Notes: a model not told the origin generated them from the sequence alone. Positions 47,401 to 59,276 are shown, counted from the stretch's first letter. The stretch: DNA of 64,000 nucleotides from Pristionchus mayeri (GCA_036245805.1 BTRK01000002.1:34330661-34394660); one strand, 5' to 3'. Numbers and translations are program-made.

Positions 47401-49060
47401 TCATTTTTCGAGATCGGTAGCTCAAAAAGTCGAGCTAGCGACCTGAAATTTGTGTGGAAGTGTACCCTACCCATACCCAGTTAAAATTGTAGATCGATAG
47501 GACCATTTTGAAGCTTTGTGCCGCCCCCCCCTCTCGTTCTTACAGAGAACGCGTTTTAAGAACACATAATTTTAGAATCTACAGGCATGTTATATCATCT
47601 ACCAAGATAAGAAGAACTGCTACGTCGATAAATTTATCCGATTCCTCGACATTTTTTTCGACGTTATTCCTTTTTTGAAAGTTGTGAGCCTGGTGAGAAG
47701 CGGATATTATTTTCCAGAAATTGCTTACTGTTCAAGACAAATATAGTTCTGTTTCAGCCTCAACCGTCTCTTCCTTTTTCGAACACAAACTGGTGGTGGA
47801 ATATAATTAAATGAGTCGTATTGGGCTGTAGACTCGATTATTACCGAGATTCATGACGAATCCAGTTTGTCAGATTAAAGAGAATTAGGCCAATATGCAT
47901 GCAGTCAATTTCAATAAAATTGTATTTATCGTTTCATAAATTGTTATTTGTACCGCATAAAGTATGCTTGGACTCACAATTTCATATTTTAGCCCTCAAA
48001 TTCAGACTAGAGCAACTGGATCCGATTAAAACTACAAATGAAGATGCAATTAGATCATGTTTACGTTTGTTGTTTATCAACGCTTCATTGTATTCTTTCG
48101 TCACGCATTGGGCGTTGATAAAGTGCTATAATTGTCTAGATATCGGATAGCTTCGACAAAAAAATTGTTTTTCCGGATTTTCGATAATCCCGATATAAGC
48201 GAGTTGAGACTGACAAGTTACAAGTTCAAAGATACAAGTGTTCTTAATCCAGTCCCCGAGTCATTTCTCATTTCCGATACGTATTTTGTCAGAGAGAACA
48301 CGGGAAACGACGGCTGTGTTACATGTCTCGCACACTCCTTGTATTGACATCAAAAGATCGCGACAACCGTTGCCAACAATACGTACTAAGCCCCCTCTTC
48401 GCTATCAACCCTCCCTACCTTTTCTCCCATCTAAAATCGCCCGTAATCTTTCGCTTTCTGTTATCGCGAGATTAGAGTAGTAGCTATAGGAGGGGTATTT
48501 CATGTCGCTGATATCGCGCTTATCCGCTTCCTTTTCATGCCTAGCAAGTATACGAATATGAATGCGTTTCTCTTCGACATTTTCATTGTTAAGGTGTAAC
48601 ATTTCTATTGCATGCATTTCCCACTATCAACAATATGCCTGCTGGCATTCGCGTCGGGAGTAGCCGCCCAATACACGGGATCCGATGATATCTCGTAAGT
48701 TCATTGAGCTTTCACATACCATATTACAAGTTCGCAATGTGAAAACCATGTCTCGAACTGCTAATCGTATGTCAATTCAATGTAAATTCAAGAGAAACTA
48801 TCAAAGTTCAACTTGTAGTTGTCCTGAATGGAAGGCGAATGGTTACTGCACAAACACCGATGTCGATATCGAACAGCGCAAGTTGTACTGTGAGGACACC
48901 CGTTGGAACTAGATCGGCGATCTTATGGATAATTAGGAACAATTGCAACCCTGCAGTCCTTTCGTAGAAGAGCTCTTGACAGTATGGGGGCACACTACTA
49001 CATAAACTATGACGCAAATCTGCTACAACGTGGAATTGGAGCAATTTTAAACACATTTTA
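44439..49060. repeat. Right arm of large inverted duplication
   Basis: Reverse complement of 29339-33283, plus about 673 bp (roughly 47058-47735) absent from the left arm. The inner end reads TTAAGGAGCATACCC, the complement of the left inner end. The outer end (49060) falls in an intron of the ShKT gene, whose later exons continue in unique sequence. Confidence 0.9.
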
Positions 49061-49579
49061 TATTTTCAACTTGTATTTGTTTGTAGTTGCGGATTCTGCA
49101 ATACTGACGGTAGCCAAACCGAGGCTGAAGGAGGGCCCGATCTCACTCCCTGTGATGATGCTAATCCAAAGTAAGGTTCAGAAGCGTTTTAGAAACAAAA
49201 CGAAAATTCTCCGAACAAGATTCTCTGAACTGGAAATATTTGGCGTTGTATACAAATGATTTGAAAGAGGCTGAGAGGGACCAAGTTTCATTCAGTTGCC
49301 TCGCTTGGAATGACAAACGCAGACTTCAGAGACTTGTGTGTAGTGAGTAGCACAAAAAAACACCAATAAGTAGTATTGTTTATTTTTACCTAGATTAATT
49401 TAACGAACGGTATCAATGCAGTGTTAACATTACAGTATTGCTGCAAGACGTGTCGTCCCGTGCTCTTTCCTTCTTCTTCTACCTCAACGACAACGACGAC
49501 CGGCAGTTCTACGACGTCATCAGACCGCTGTGCATGGATCATGCTGTCTACTGCATTAATTACAGTCATTCTGCACTAA
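48612..49579 (+). CDS. Secreted or GPI-anchored ShKT-domain protein
   Basis: Exons 48612-48694 (signal peptide, CLLAFASGVAAQ), 48819 to about 48908, 49087-49170, 49296-49342 and 49422-49579. Two ShKT-like cysteine modules are visible: CPEWKANGYCTNTD ... YCED followed by CGFC, and CDDANPNCLAW ... YCCKTC. After a Thr/Ser linker (STSTTTTTGSSTTSS) the protein ends in a hydrophobic stretch (CAWIMLSTALITVILH), which fits a GPI-anchor signal. Exons 3 to 5 join in phase. The donor after exon 2 is a problem: the only GT (48903) leaves phase 1 while exon 3 needs phase 2, so either a short exon is missing or this copy is damaged. ShKT domains in worms occur in secreted proteins and some ion-channel blockers. 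Confidence 0.6.
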
Positions 49580-49975
49580 TGTTTGTAATTGAATTGTTTG
49601 TATTTGTTTCAATGCTAACATAATATATTAGCGTTTTATTGTTTTAACGAACAATGACATAGAGTACGAATGTGCCGACATCCATAAGTTCAAGAGAACA
49701 CTGATTTAATGAATAATTGATTGCTTGTACATCAACTATCTATTTGAAAATTTTGCAGTCGTGTTGTAAGACACGCTCTTTTCAGCTAATGTATCCTCTG
49801 GCACAGATCCACTAGTTACAACGTCATTAGATCGGATGTACCACTTCCAGTCTGACTATGCTAAACTAGTTAGTTATAATTTATTTTCTGTTTGGTTCTT
49901 TGCATTTACACATTTTAAAAACTTTTTCTATTTAACTTGTTCTTCTCGTTTTAAGTCATTACATTCGTTACAGGA

Positions 49976-51565
49976 ATGAGGCTGAATTGTATGCTTCTCG
50001 TAATCTTCAAAGTTGTGCAAAGCGGCAGCAATAAGGATAACAGAGTCCCAGTATCCCTCACCGCCAATCAAACATTGCACCACCTCATCAATACACTGCC
50101 TATTGAAAGGTAAGATTTTCTGTTTTTATCGCTTTCGGATAAAGCAGTCAAAGTTAAGCGTTTGTAAATGTTCAGCTTTGTTCTCAAGTCTCCTATGCTC
50201 AATCGGAATAAGAAATATCATATCGCTTTACTCGTGATCAGTGCCGAGTGGGAAAGGGAGGAGAGGGAGCAGATCAGGAAACTGTGGATAAAGGAGTCAG
50301 ACATACACAAGGTAAATATACAAATACGATAGTTTTGAGAAAGTTTTGATAACAGTTTTGATAAAATGTAACAAATAAAAAGGAAAATGTGAAAACTAAA
50401 TGAATTACAGAAAAGAAAATCGGTGGTCATGTTTCTGGTCGGTCGTTCTTCGGATTTGGATGACGAAGCCACTAAACATAGGGATTTATTGCAAATCGAC
50501 ATCGAAGAAACATACTGGAATCTTGTTTATAAAGTAAGTATTGTGATCTTCGAAGTTATCAAAGAGCGACATTTTAGATCGAAGCGGGCTTCAGATGGAT
50601 CCACGAGAATGTGCAATCCGAATTTGTGGCAAAAATCGATTCAGATACGGTCGTGCATATCGATCGCCTGTACAATCGATTGAGCTTGGCGATGGAGAGG
50701 TTGGATAGGGATTGAATTTCTAACAAATACATAATGATGTTGCAGCAGCGGCGAACTCCAACAACAAGACTGGTTTGTTTGTTCGTCAATCGCACAAATG
50801 GGCCCCATGAGGAGTACACTCGCCCTGGTGAGTCATGTAAAAACTGAAAATGAATGAATCATGAAATTTGAAAATGAGAATATAGATTTCTTAAGTACAA
50901 ACAATAATGTATCATGTGCATTACAATTGCTTTAGGTACGTCGACAAATTCGATTTTACCCCAGACGTCTACCCTGAATACTGCAACGGACCAGGCTATG
51001 TGATGCAAAAATCGACTCTGGAGAAGATTGTGAAAAGCATGGGCCGTTACAAGGTTGCTTTTATGACGTCATTCCGTTATTTAACAACCCACTACAGGTT
51101 TTCGAAGTGGAGGATGTTTTCTTCACTGGTGTCGTGGCAAAGGACCTGCCTGTGCAACACTTCTCCGGTATCACTGATTTCAAATATGTAAGAAACCTTT
51201 CACATGTCAGCGCATATAAAATTTTAAATTTTAAAAATAAAAATTAATAAAGAGCTTAAAAATCAACAATTATCAGACAAACTATTTTTATTTATAGTAC
51301 CCAAGAAATGCAAGACTGGTACCTTCAGAATCACATACTTTTGAATACGCGCGCACTTATAATGAATGAATTGCAGACAACATTCGCCTTTTGCGACGCC
51401 CACGGTCCCTTACTCGCTATCGTAAACACTCATCATCAATTCGGAGAAGACAAGTACAAGAAGGACTTGGCTGCGGCTTGGGAGACACTGAAAAATCCTT
51501 ATTGTGTAAATAAACTAAGTCATATGCTGCTCTATACAATTCACTCCTTTATTTCCGGGTTTTGA
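49976..51565 (+). CDS. GT31 beta-1,3-galactosyltransferase-like, copy 1
   Basis: Exons 49976-50109, 50176-50311, 50411-50533, 50578-50699, about 50747-50828, 50936-51053, 51098-51187 and 51377-51565. It matches family 31 glycosyltransferases, Golgi type II enzymes that transfer a sugar from a UDP donor: LLVISAEWERE, LLQIDIEETYWNLVYK, the metal-binding DSD (AKIDSDTVVHIDRL), YPEYCNGPGYVM and the catalytic-region VFEVEDVFFTGVV. The hydrophobic N-terminus serves as signal or anchor. Exon 5 ends in phase 0 but exon 6 requires phase 2, and the expected Trp-Tyr-Val junction is only in another frame, so a small indel near 50790-50825 is likely. It may thus be a recent pseudogene. Confidence 0.65.
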
Positions 51566-51979
51566 GTCAATTTAGTGATACTCACATATATCTGTTTGTT
51601 ACTGTAAACTAAGCCTAGCTGAATAAATATTTTTAAATGAACTGACAAGTTCTTTTGACGTACTTATTTCAAACTTGCATATTCTATTTGTGACAAAAGA
51701 CCAGGATTCCTCTGATAACGATGAAGGAAGGTTGCAAAGAAACTCAAAAAGGTTCAAGAATATGTTGTTTATTTATTTCAAATGTTGGGAGCTGTAACAT
51801 TACTCAACTTCCTATCAACCGTAGAATCCTCTGGCACAGATCAACTGGTTTCAATGTGCCTCTAATGTCTACGCCCACCAAGTATGATCATCTAGCGATG
51901 ATTTGTTAGATTGTGCCACCGTCTACTTGGCTCTGAGAGAGACAGACTCGTAATTAATTTGACATTTTTTTCTATATAT
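51566..51979. other. Gene-free stretch
   Basis: 3' region of the first GT31 copy. No exon was seen before the mariner-like terminus. Confidence 0.4.
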
Positions 51980-53935
51980 CAGGTTGTATCAAAAGTTTTG
52001 CCCGATTTTCGAATTTTTGTTTTAAGCATACGCCGTCTTTTATTCTCAACATATTCTCATACTGTTTCCTATATTCGTTGAGTGCTTGGATACTCTCTCT
52101 ATCACACATTAGTTTAGACCAAATCATTTGATATCATGGTCGCATTTCAAAGTTAAAGTTACTGCATTTGATATCTGAACTACATAATTTTGGGGTCAGC
52201 ACTCTACGGACATCCGTGATAATGCAAATATCAAGGTATATTTGGAAAGTGTGATGAGCAAGCATAACAAAGAAATATCTAAATAGGGATTAACACAAAA
52301 AGCGTTACTGAAACTCGGGTCATTTTTGATCTTTCGTCAAAAAGGGCTTGGTCGGAATCAGTTCCTTACACCGCATATCCGTAGCCGTAAGTCTATCGAT
52401 TTCAAATGCATTTAAACTTTAAGTACTTTCCATGTTAAGCTCACATTTATTTTCAAGTGGACATAAAATGATTGTATTAAAAAATGCAATATTGCATACT
52501 CAGGTACTGATATTGAAGTGTCGAAATTGCTGTTTTCATAAATGCCATGGTTCCAGCATACAAGAAAGCTCAGACTTTATATAGTTAACTAAACAATCAA
52601 CTCTTACTCTATCACTTATTGGCTTGGCCGAGTCAAGGGATAGCTTCCTTTTGAGGAGATCGACTCGAACTATGTACACCGAATTCCAATATTTTGGCTG
52701 TGATGACCATGATTCAAAATTTCAGAAAATATCAATTTTCTAGAAGCGGAAAAGGCTATGCTCCATTATTTCTTTATGATATAAACCCCCATGATAGTAT
52801 ATGTAAAAGCACTTAATATGAAGCCAGCAGGTTTGATTCTCGAATCAAGATCAACAATCCTTTGATCAATGATTATTCGCGAATAATCGATTTCAATGAT
52901 CTGTATATTGTGAAACATTGAAGCAACAACTAGATCCAATATAGTTTTAGAAAGTACATCCAACGGACTTGCCACTACACTATATGAGATTATACAACAA
53001 TGTTGTCTGTTAGAATATGAGCGTGACAAACACATATGTGTTCATCGTGAATATTTCACTTTTGGCGAAATCGGGTTTTCTCGCATTCCCTGAACGCGGG
53101 ATGTGATTCGAAGCTGTTAATATAATGAACAAGTATTACCCAAATATATGCTATCAGGTTGTAACATAAGTTTTGTCGCGTCCTATTTCTTACGCATTCT
53201 AACCTCAGAAATTCTTCGAATTAATTTAATCTCAATTTCGTTATTCATAATCAGTGAGGGCCTTCGTACCCTTTCTTACGCGCTTTACTTCAATCCTGTC
53301 AAGACAGTTAGAGAGGCACAGTAGTCAGACAAAGTTGTAGTGAGAACAGGATTACAAATCATTTTCGCGCACCAGGACTTCTTGAAAAGGAGGAATTATG
53401 TCGATTTGGTGTGATATTCGTAAAGTACAATATATGGGTATAATTTTGAACCATCCACGGATAATGACAAACTAAAAGCTTTCTAGAAAGTTAGACGAGT
53501 TTGTGTAATGTGGATGGTAGGTGACGGTTGGGAAAACTTTTGCTAGCAGAATTTTCTTCTCAATAGATGTGGAGATCCAAATAGTTGTGAAATATAATTC
53601 ACCCAAGGTGTTCAGTATACATTTACCGTTTGGGGTCTATCGGGTTCATGAAATTCAAATCAGTTCATATCGATATTATTCGCATAGCCGGCATGGACAG
53701 TTCAGCTATACACTATAGTTAGAATGGGCATGCATACCCCAAACATATACTATGAGGTCAGGCAACGGGAATATTTGAGAAGTATCGTTCATGGAAATAT
53801 TGTGAACCTCCGAAATGCGACAAAACTTATGTTACAACCCAATATAAAGTTCGGTCGTGATGTTTCAAGCGAAGTCTTTTAGGAGATTTCAAACTTCATG
53901 GTCGAAATCGGGCAAAACTTTTGATACAACCTAAT
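51980..53935. mobile_element. Mariner-like element interrupted by a second copy
   Basis: Ends CAGGTTGTATCAAAAGTTTT and AAAACTTTTGATACAACCTA are inverted copies, continuing into GCCCGATTT. About 1.96 kb, of which 0.7 kb is a nested insertion. No intact transposase frame was recognised. It separates GT31 copies 1 and 2. Confidence 0.75.
53154..53850. mobile_element. Nested mariner-like miniature element
   Basis: Ends CAGGTTGTAACATAAGTTTT and the complementary AAAACTTATGTTACAACC, about 700 bp, lying inside the larger element. Confidence 0.75.
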
Positions 53936-54149
53936 ATTAAGTTTAGAGCAGAGCCATTAGGCCAGATCTTCTCAACCGGCATAACGACTCCACTGGTTGC
54001 CATCAGATCGGATGGTTGAATTCCAGTTCGAATAAGCAACTAGTTACTTTTAGTTCTTTTCCTGTTGTTCTTTGTTTTTACGCTAAATTCCCTCATATTG
54101 TTTAGCATTTAGATTGTTTTTGTGTGAAGTCGAGTTATTCATTGAAGGA

Positions 54150-55365
54150 ATGAGACTCTACTTGATGCGTTTTACAATCTTCAACGTTGGACGAGCATGT
54201 AGCAAGTGCGATAACAGAGCCCCAGTATCCCTCACGGCCAATCAAACCTTGCATAGGCTCATTAATACAGAGCCCATTTACAGGTTATAATATATTTATT
54301 ATGTTAAATTGAATGCTGTTGTAGATTCGTTCTTCGGTTCCATGTATACGAATGTGAATGTGAAGTACGACATCGTTTTGCTCGTTATCAGTGCCGAGTG
54401 GGAAAGGGAAGCACGAGGGCAGATCAAGCGATCGTGGATGAGGGAGTCGGAAATGCAGAAGTTTATTATGATAGATCATATGATAGAGTTTTGATAAACA
54501 TGAAGCAGACTAAAATGAAAAGATCATGATAACATAATAATATATTTCTTCCAGAGAGGAGAATCGCTCGTCATTTTCCTAGTTCTTCTGAGTTGGATGG
54601 TGAAGCAAGTACGCATAGAGATTTGCTGCAAATCGACATTGACGAAACATACCGGAATCTGGTTTATAAAGTACGGAGTGTGCACTTCAAAGTTCACGAT
54701 GTTTTAGATAGAAGCGGGCTTCCTGTGGAGAATGTGCAATGGTCGCGAAAATCGATTCAGACACAGTAGTGCATATCGACCGCTTGTACGTCTGTTGAAG
54801 TCGTAGACGTGAGAATCCGATTTCATAGAACACACATATACTATCCATAGAACTCTTATCCTCAATACTGGAACGGTCCAGGATATGCGATGAAAAGTTC
54901 GACTCTGGCGAAGATTGTGAAGAGTATTGGCGGTCAAAAGGTATAATTTTAAAAAAGAGTAATAATAATACAATATATAAATATAATATTTTTAAACTGC
55001 AATTTATTGTATGAAGGTGTTCGAAGTGGATGACGTTTTCTTCACTGGAGTGATTGCACATGAACTGTCCATACGTTTCTACTACGGGCTCACCTCACAA
55101 GCGTTTGTATGTCATACTCCTTTGCCTTTCTCATCAAATTTTATGAGTTGAGAAGGACGAGATCAAGTAATATGTGACCACATAATTGTGAAAATTCGCC
55201 ATCTATGCTTCAAAATTTGTAAACAATGATTTTCAGTCAACATATTCTCGATGCGACGCCAAGGGTCCTAAGATAATATACAAGCATCACCAGTTTGGAG
55301 AGGAAAAGTACAAGAATTACTTGGCTGCGGCGTGGGAAACACTGAAGTATCCTACATGTGTTTAA
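54150..55365 (+). pseudogene. GT31 glycosyltransferase pseudogene, copy 2
   Basis: All exon blocks of copy 1 can be found in order. Exon 1 (54150-54283, SLTANQTLHRLINTEP) is intact. The second exon block switches frame before DIVLLVISAEWERE, and its donor is degraded. The third block loses several bases before SSELDGEASTHRDLLQ. The fourth loses part of the segment before AKIDSD, and the fifth block is not found. The last two exons (about 55018-55107 and 55237-55365) remain readable (VFEVDDVFFTGVI; AAAWETLKYPTCV). Several independent frame breaks make this a clear pseudogene. Confidence 0.85.
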
Positions 55366-55946
55366 AAATGCATATTCTCTTCATCGTCACCTTTCGTTCG
55401 TAATTGTTTCATGGTGTTGATTGAATTGCTGTTGACCCTATTTATTAATTATCAGTTGACGATTCTTCTTTGCGGTTGTTTGTACATTCGTCAATATTAA
55501 TAAAATCTCGATCCAATATATTGAAACAAACCTAGCAAAGTTGAACACTCAAACGTTTACCATTGAAAGCGAATTGTAAAGGGATGAATAAATTGTGATA
55601 GAAACAGTTACAAGTATGATAATTATAGTTCTTTCGATTACTTATTCGATATGGGATGAAAAATATTTATAGTTGGTTGGAAACTTCTGTTTCATATCGT
55701 TAGCTCATCCCAGTTGACGCGCACCCCACTGGCACAGCTCCATGAGTTCCGACGTGATATGATCGGAAGTTCCCGTTGCCTGGCCATTCTCTTCATTAGT
55801 ACCATTTTCTTCATTATTACTTCATTACAGTTTAGGTGTCTATACTATATTTGCATCTCATTTTTCATCAACCAGATACTGTGATAATAAAGACCTGTTA
55901 AAATTGATTGATTTCTTAAGAGTAAAAATAGTTCCATATTGCAGGA
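55366..55946. other. Intergenic stretch between GT31 copies
   Basis: AT-rich; no exon was recognised. It holds the presumed promoter of copy 3, whose ATG follows a CATATTGCAG acceptor. Confidence 0.4.
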
Positions 55947-57587
55947 ATGCGGCTCTACTTGATGCTTCTCGCAGTCCTGCGTGTGCACGAGTACAGCCCA
56001 GTCCAGAGTGAAGAGACTCAGCGAGAAGAGCGAGGAGCTCCGAGATCGCTCACTGCAAATCAAAAGCTGCATAAGCGCATCAATACAATGCCCATTGAAA
56101 GGTAAACATATAAGAAAAATCTCAGGAAAAAAAACTGTTATCGATGAAACTACGTTTCTAAAAATCAAATGGGGTCATTTTAAACTTTTAAAAATATATT
56201 GCCTGAGCATTCTTATTAATCATTCACTGAAATAGTGTATCGATTCCACAGCAACATTGTACATGACTGTCAGGTTTTAAAACTCATTCAATATTTCAGA
56301 TTCGTACTCCATTCTCCAACGCTTCATGTGCATGCGAATTATGAGATCGTTTTTCTCGTCATTAGCGCTGAGTGGGAAAGGAAAGAGCGGAAGGACATCA
56401 GACGACTCTGGGCTCTGGAGTCAACGATGCAGGAGGGAGTGGTTAAACCAATAATATTGAATAATTTCGATTCGATAATTGTAATGTAAAGCCTCTGAAA
56501 ATTCTGAACCAACTAGGATTTGATCTACAGTATTATCTTTTCAGATGGGGAAATCACTGGTAATGTTTCTCGTTGGACGATCTTCTGATGTGGATGACGA
56601 GGCAGCTAAATATGGAGATTTGCTTCAAATTGACATCGAAGAAACATATCGGAATCTGGTTTATAAGGCACTTTTTTTACTCCAATAGTTACAATTACGA
56701 ATGCATTCCAGATAGAAGCTGGTTTCATATGGCTCTATGAGAAGGTGCAATCAAAATTCGTTGTCAAAGTCGATTCGGATACGCTCGTACACATCGATCG
56801 CTTGCAATTTCACTTGAGTTCTATCGAAATATACCAACAATTGATGAGGTAATAGAGTGTGATATGTCTTTTTTCATGCTCAAACATTATAGAAACAATG
56901 ACTGGCTTATTTGTAATGTTATCAGCAATGGATCACCGGACAGATTAACAAGCTCGGCGTGGTGAGATTTGATTTGCTTGCTCTACTGTGCAAATACGAT
57001 TGTAAAACGATATTAGAGTATCGAGATATATACTTATGCTACAATAAAAAGCACGAGACATAGTTTTGTGAACTGAAAAAAATGCGCTCTTCAGGTACGT
57101 TGACCAGTCCGACTATTCGCATGATTTCTATCCTCCTTATTGCAATGGGCCAAGCTATGCCATGAAGAGATCGACTTTCGAGAAGATCGTCGAGAAGATG
57201 GGAACTTACAAGGTAAACATGTTGGCGAATTATGCAATTAACTAAAATAGTTCAGGTTTTCGAAATTGAAGACGTGTTTTTCACTGTTAAAGATCTGCCC
57301 GTCCTCCATATAAATCAACTCACTGCTCGTGAATACGTATGTTACACTTTCACATCTCAAAAAAGAGTTCCATTTGTGGGAAATCATAATAGTGTCGTCT
57401 TTCCAAATACGTGGGTGTTATACAAAACGTGTCATAATATATCATTTTGCAGACAAACTCATCTCCATGTGTATTTGGATTCCCGACGCTTTCCTTCCTG
57501 AACACTCATCATAAATTTGGGTCGGATAAGTACAAGAAAGACTTGACTGCTGCGTGGCTGACATTGAGATACCCTAAATGTGAATAA
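55947..57587 (+). CDS. GT31 beta-1,3-galactosyltransferase-like, copy 3 (intact)
   Basis: Exons 55947-56101, 56300-56438, 56545-56667, 56712-56848, 56893-56961, 57095-57212, 57256-57336 and 57453-57587 join in phase throughout, giving 318 residues. A hydrophobic start (MRLYLMLLAVL) acts as signal or Golgi anchor. GT31 landmarks: FLVISAEWERKERKDIRRLW, LLQIDIEETYRNLVYK, the metal-binding D160-S-D162 in VVKVDSDTLVHIDRL, YPPYCNGPSYAM and VFEIEDVFFTV with the E-D pair at 252-253. The intron after exon 3 begins GCACTT (56668), a GC-AG intron where copy 1 has GTAAGT. The chain is short for the family, with almost no stem region. Probably transfers Gal or GlcNAc in a beta-1,3 linkage in the Golgi; the acceptor is unknown. 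Confidence 0.85.
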
Positions 57588-57778
57588 AATTCGAAAATCG
57601 ACTTGGCATGATACAAATAATGTTATACTTTTTTTTCATTTTTTCCATATTGGATCGTTTTTATGTTAATGAATTCAGTTTTTATTCCGAAATAGTAGGC
57701 AAATTGTTCATTTTTTCATTAGTTAACATGTGTTACATTTCATTTTCATGAACGGCTTCATGGAAAGATTCAGATTGC
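57588..57778. other. Short intergenic stretch
   Basis: AT-rich 3' region of GT31 copy 3; no feature seen. Confidence 0.35.
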
Positions 57779-58520
57779 GAAAAAGAAGAAGATCCAGGAG
57801 TTCTCGGAGCTCTCGGAGTTGAACCGGCTACTGAACCAGAGCATGCAACTAGAATCAATAGTGGTTACGGTACTTTCCTCCTCTCAGGGAATCGCATCCG
57901 ATTCCTACTTCCAATCCTACCTCGATAGTGTACTTAGCCCCGATCAGTTGTCGTAATTCGTTGAAGACAGCATCATCCTCACAGTGGCTCAAATAAACAA
58001 CACGGTCGCGCAAGTTATCGTAATCTGGCCTGCATTCAGCATTCCCTAATCCCTACGTTACTCCCTCCCTTTCAAACCAGCTTACAGGTAGAAACAAATT
58101 GAAGAACGATTCCAGAAAATCGGTCGCAGCTCCATCAATCGAATTACCTGCACTATCATGAGTTGGAGCCTCCTCATCACCTATTGGATCCAAACGAGCA
58201 TCGAAGATACCGTACTCCCATCATTCCTTCCAGGACCATCATGGAAACATCTGGACCCTCTTCAATAACTTGCATCCCAACCAATGAGAGAGAAGAAAGA
58301 GAGGGAGAGACAGTGTAAAAATAAGAGAGTGATTACTTTCACAGCCATCCCTAGTAGCGTCTCAACATTCTCAGGTTCAATGAATATCTATTTGTTCAGT
58401 ACCCAAGCTTACCGTACTCTTACGGTATCATCGCCGGCGGTTTTGCAGGATGGAGTTGTCAAGAGGGCCAAACTCACGAGAGCGACAGTGCAATACTCAT
58501 CCCTTAGGAGTAGCCCCCCT
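57779..58520 (+). pseudogene. Decayed duplicate of 5' astacin exons
   Basis: Blocks match exons 2-5 of the astacin gene at 5-6 kb in order: an ELSELNRLLNQ-like stretch near 57810; QSYLDSVLSPDQLS, a stop, then DSIILTVAQINN at about 57905-58000 (compare QSYLDAV ... DIILTEEEMNK); a KQIEERFQKIGRS block near 58090 (compare QKRIEAAFKKFGRR); and a 14-base CACGAGAGCGACAG identity near 58478 matching exon 5. Stops and frame changes are frequent. No zinc-site exon follows, because a minisatellite begins instead. Confidence 0.65.
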
Positions 58521-58576
58521 TCCGACGATACGTGTACGATTACTGTCATGCTCGTGAATCGCGAGTAGCCGGCCAC

Positions 58577-59261
58577 GTAGCTTTTGTTACCGGAGACGTA
58601 GCTTTTGTTACCGGAGACGTAGCTTTTGTTACCGGAGACGTAGCTTTTGTTACCGGAGACGTAGCTTTTGTTACCGGAGACGTAGCTTTTGTTACCGGAG
58701 ACGTAGCTTTTGTTACCGGAGACGTAGCTTTTGTTACCGGAGACGTAGCTTTTGTTACCGGAGACGTAGCTTTTGTTACCGGAGACGTAGCTTTTGTTAC
58801 CGGAGACGTAGCTTTTGTTACCGGAGACGTAGCTTTTGTTACCGGAGACGTAGCTTTTGTTACCGGAGACGTAGCTTTTGTTACCGGAGACGTAGCTTTT
58901 GTTACCGGAGACGTAGCTTTTGTTACCGGAGACGTAGCTTTTGTTACCGGAGACGTAGCTTTTGTTACCGGAGACGTAGCTTTTGTTACCGGAGACGTAG
59001 CTTTTGTTACCGGAGACGTAGCTTTTGTTACCGGAGACGTAGCTTTTGTTACCGGAGACGTAGCTTTTGTTACCGGAGACGTAGCTTTTGTTACCGGAGA
59101 CGTAGCTTTTGTTACCGGAGACGTAGCTTTTGTTACCGGAGACGTAGCTTTTGTTACCGGAGACGTAGCTTTTGTTACCGGAGACGTAGCTTTTGTTACC
59201 GGAGACGTAGCTTTTGTTACCGGAGACGTAGCTTTTGTTACCGGAGACGTAGCTTTTGTTA
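58577..59261. repeat. 21-bp minisatellite, 32 identical units
   Basis: The unit starts GTAGCTTTTGTTACCGGAG and is 21 bp long. Units run without visible change from 58577 to 59248 (32 x 21 = 672 bp), then a 13-base partial unit. Since 21 is a multiple of three, it creates long artificial frames on both strands (VAFVTGD on plus; SYVSGNK and KATSPVT on minus). No splice or start context supports translation. Confidence 0.95.
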
Positions 59262-59276
59262 AACTGTGCAATTGTC

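Noticed and set aside
29339..49060. Reading the two large arms as terminal inverted repeats of one giant transposon
   Set aside because: The right arm includes the first exons of a host ShKT gene that continues beyond the arm, and no matching target duplication was seen at the outer ends; a segmental inverted duplication fits better.
58577..59261. CRISPR-like array
   Set aside because: Units are contiguous without unique spacers and the genome is eukaryotic.
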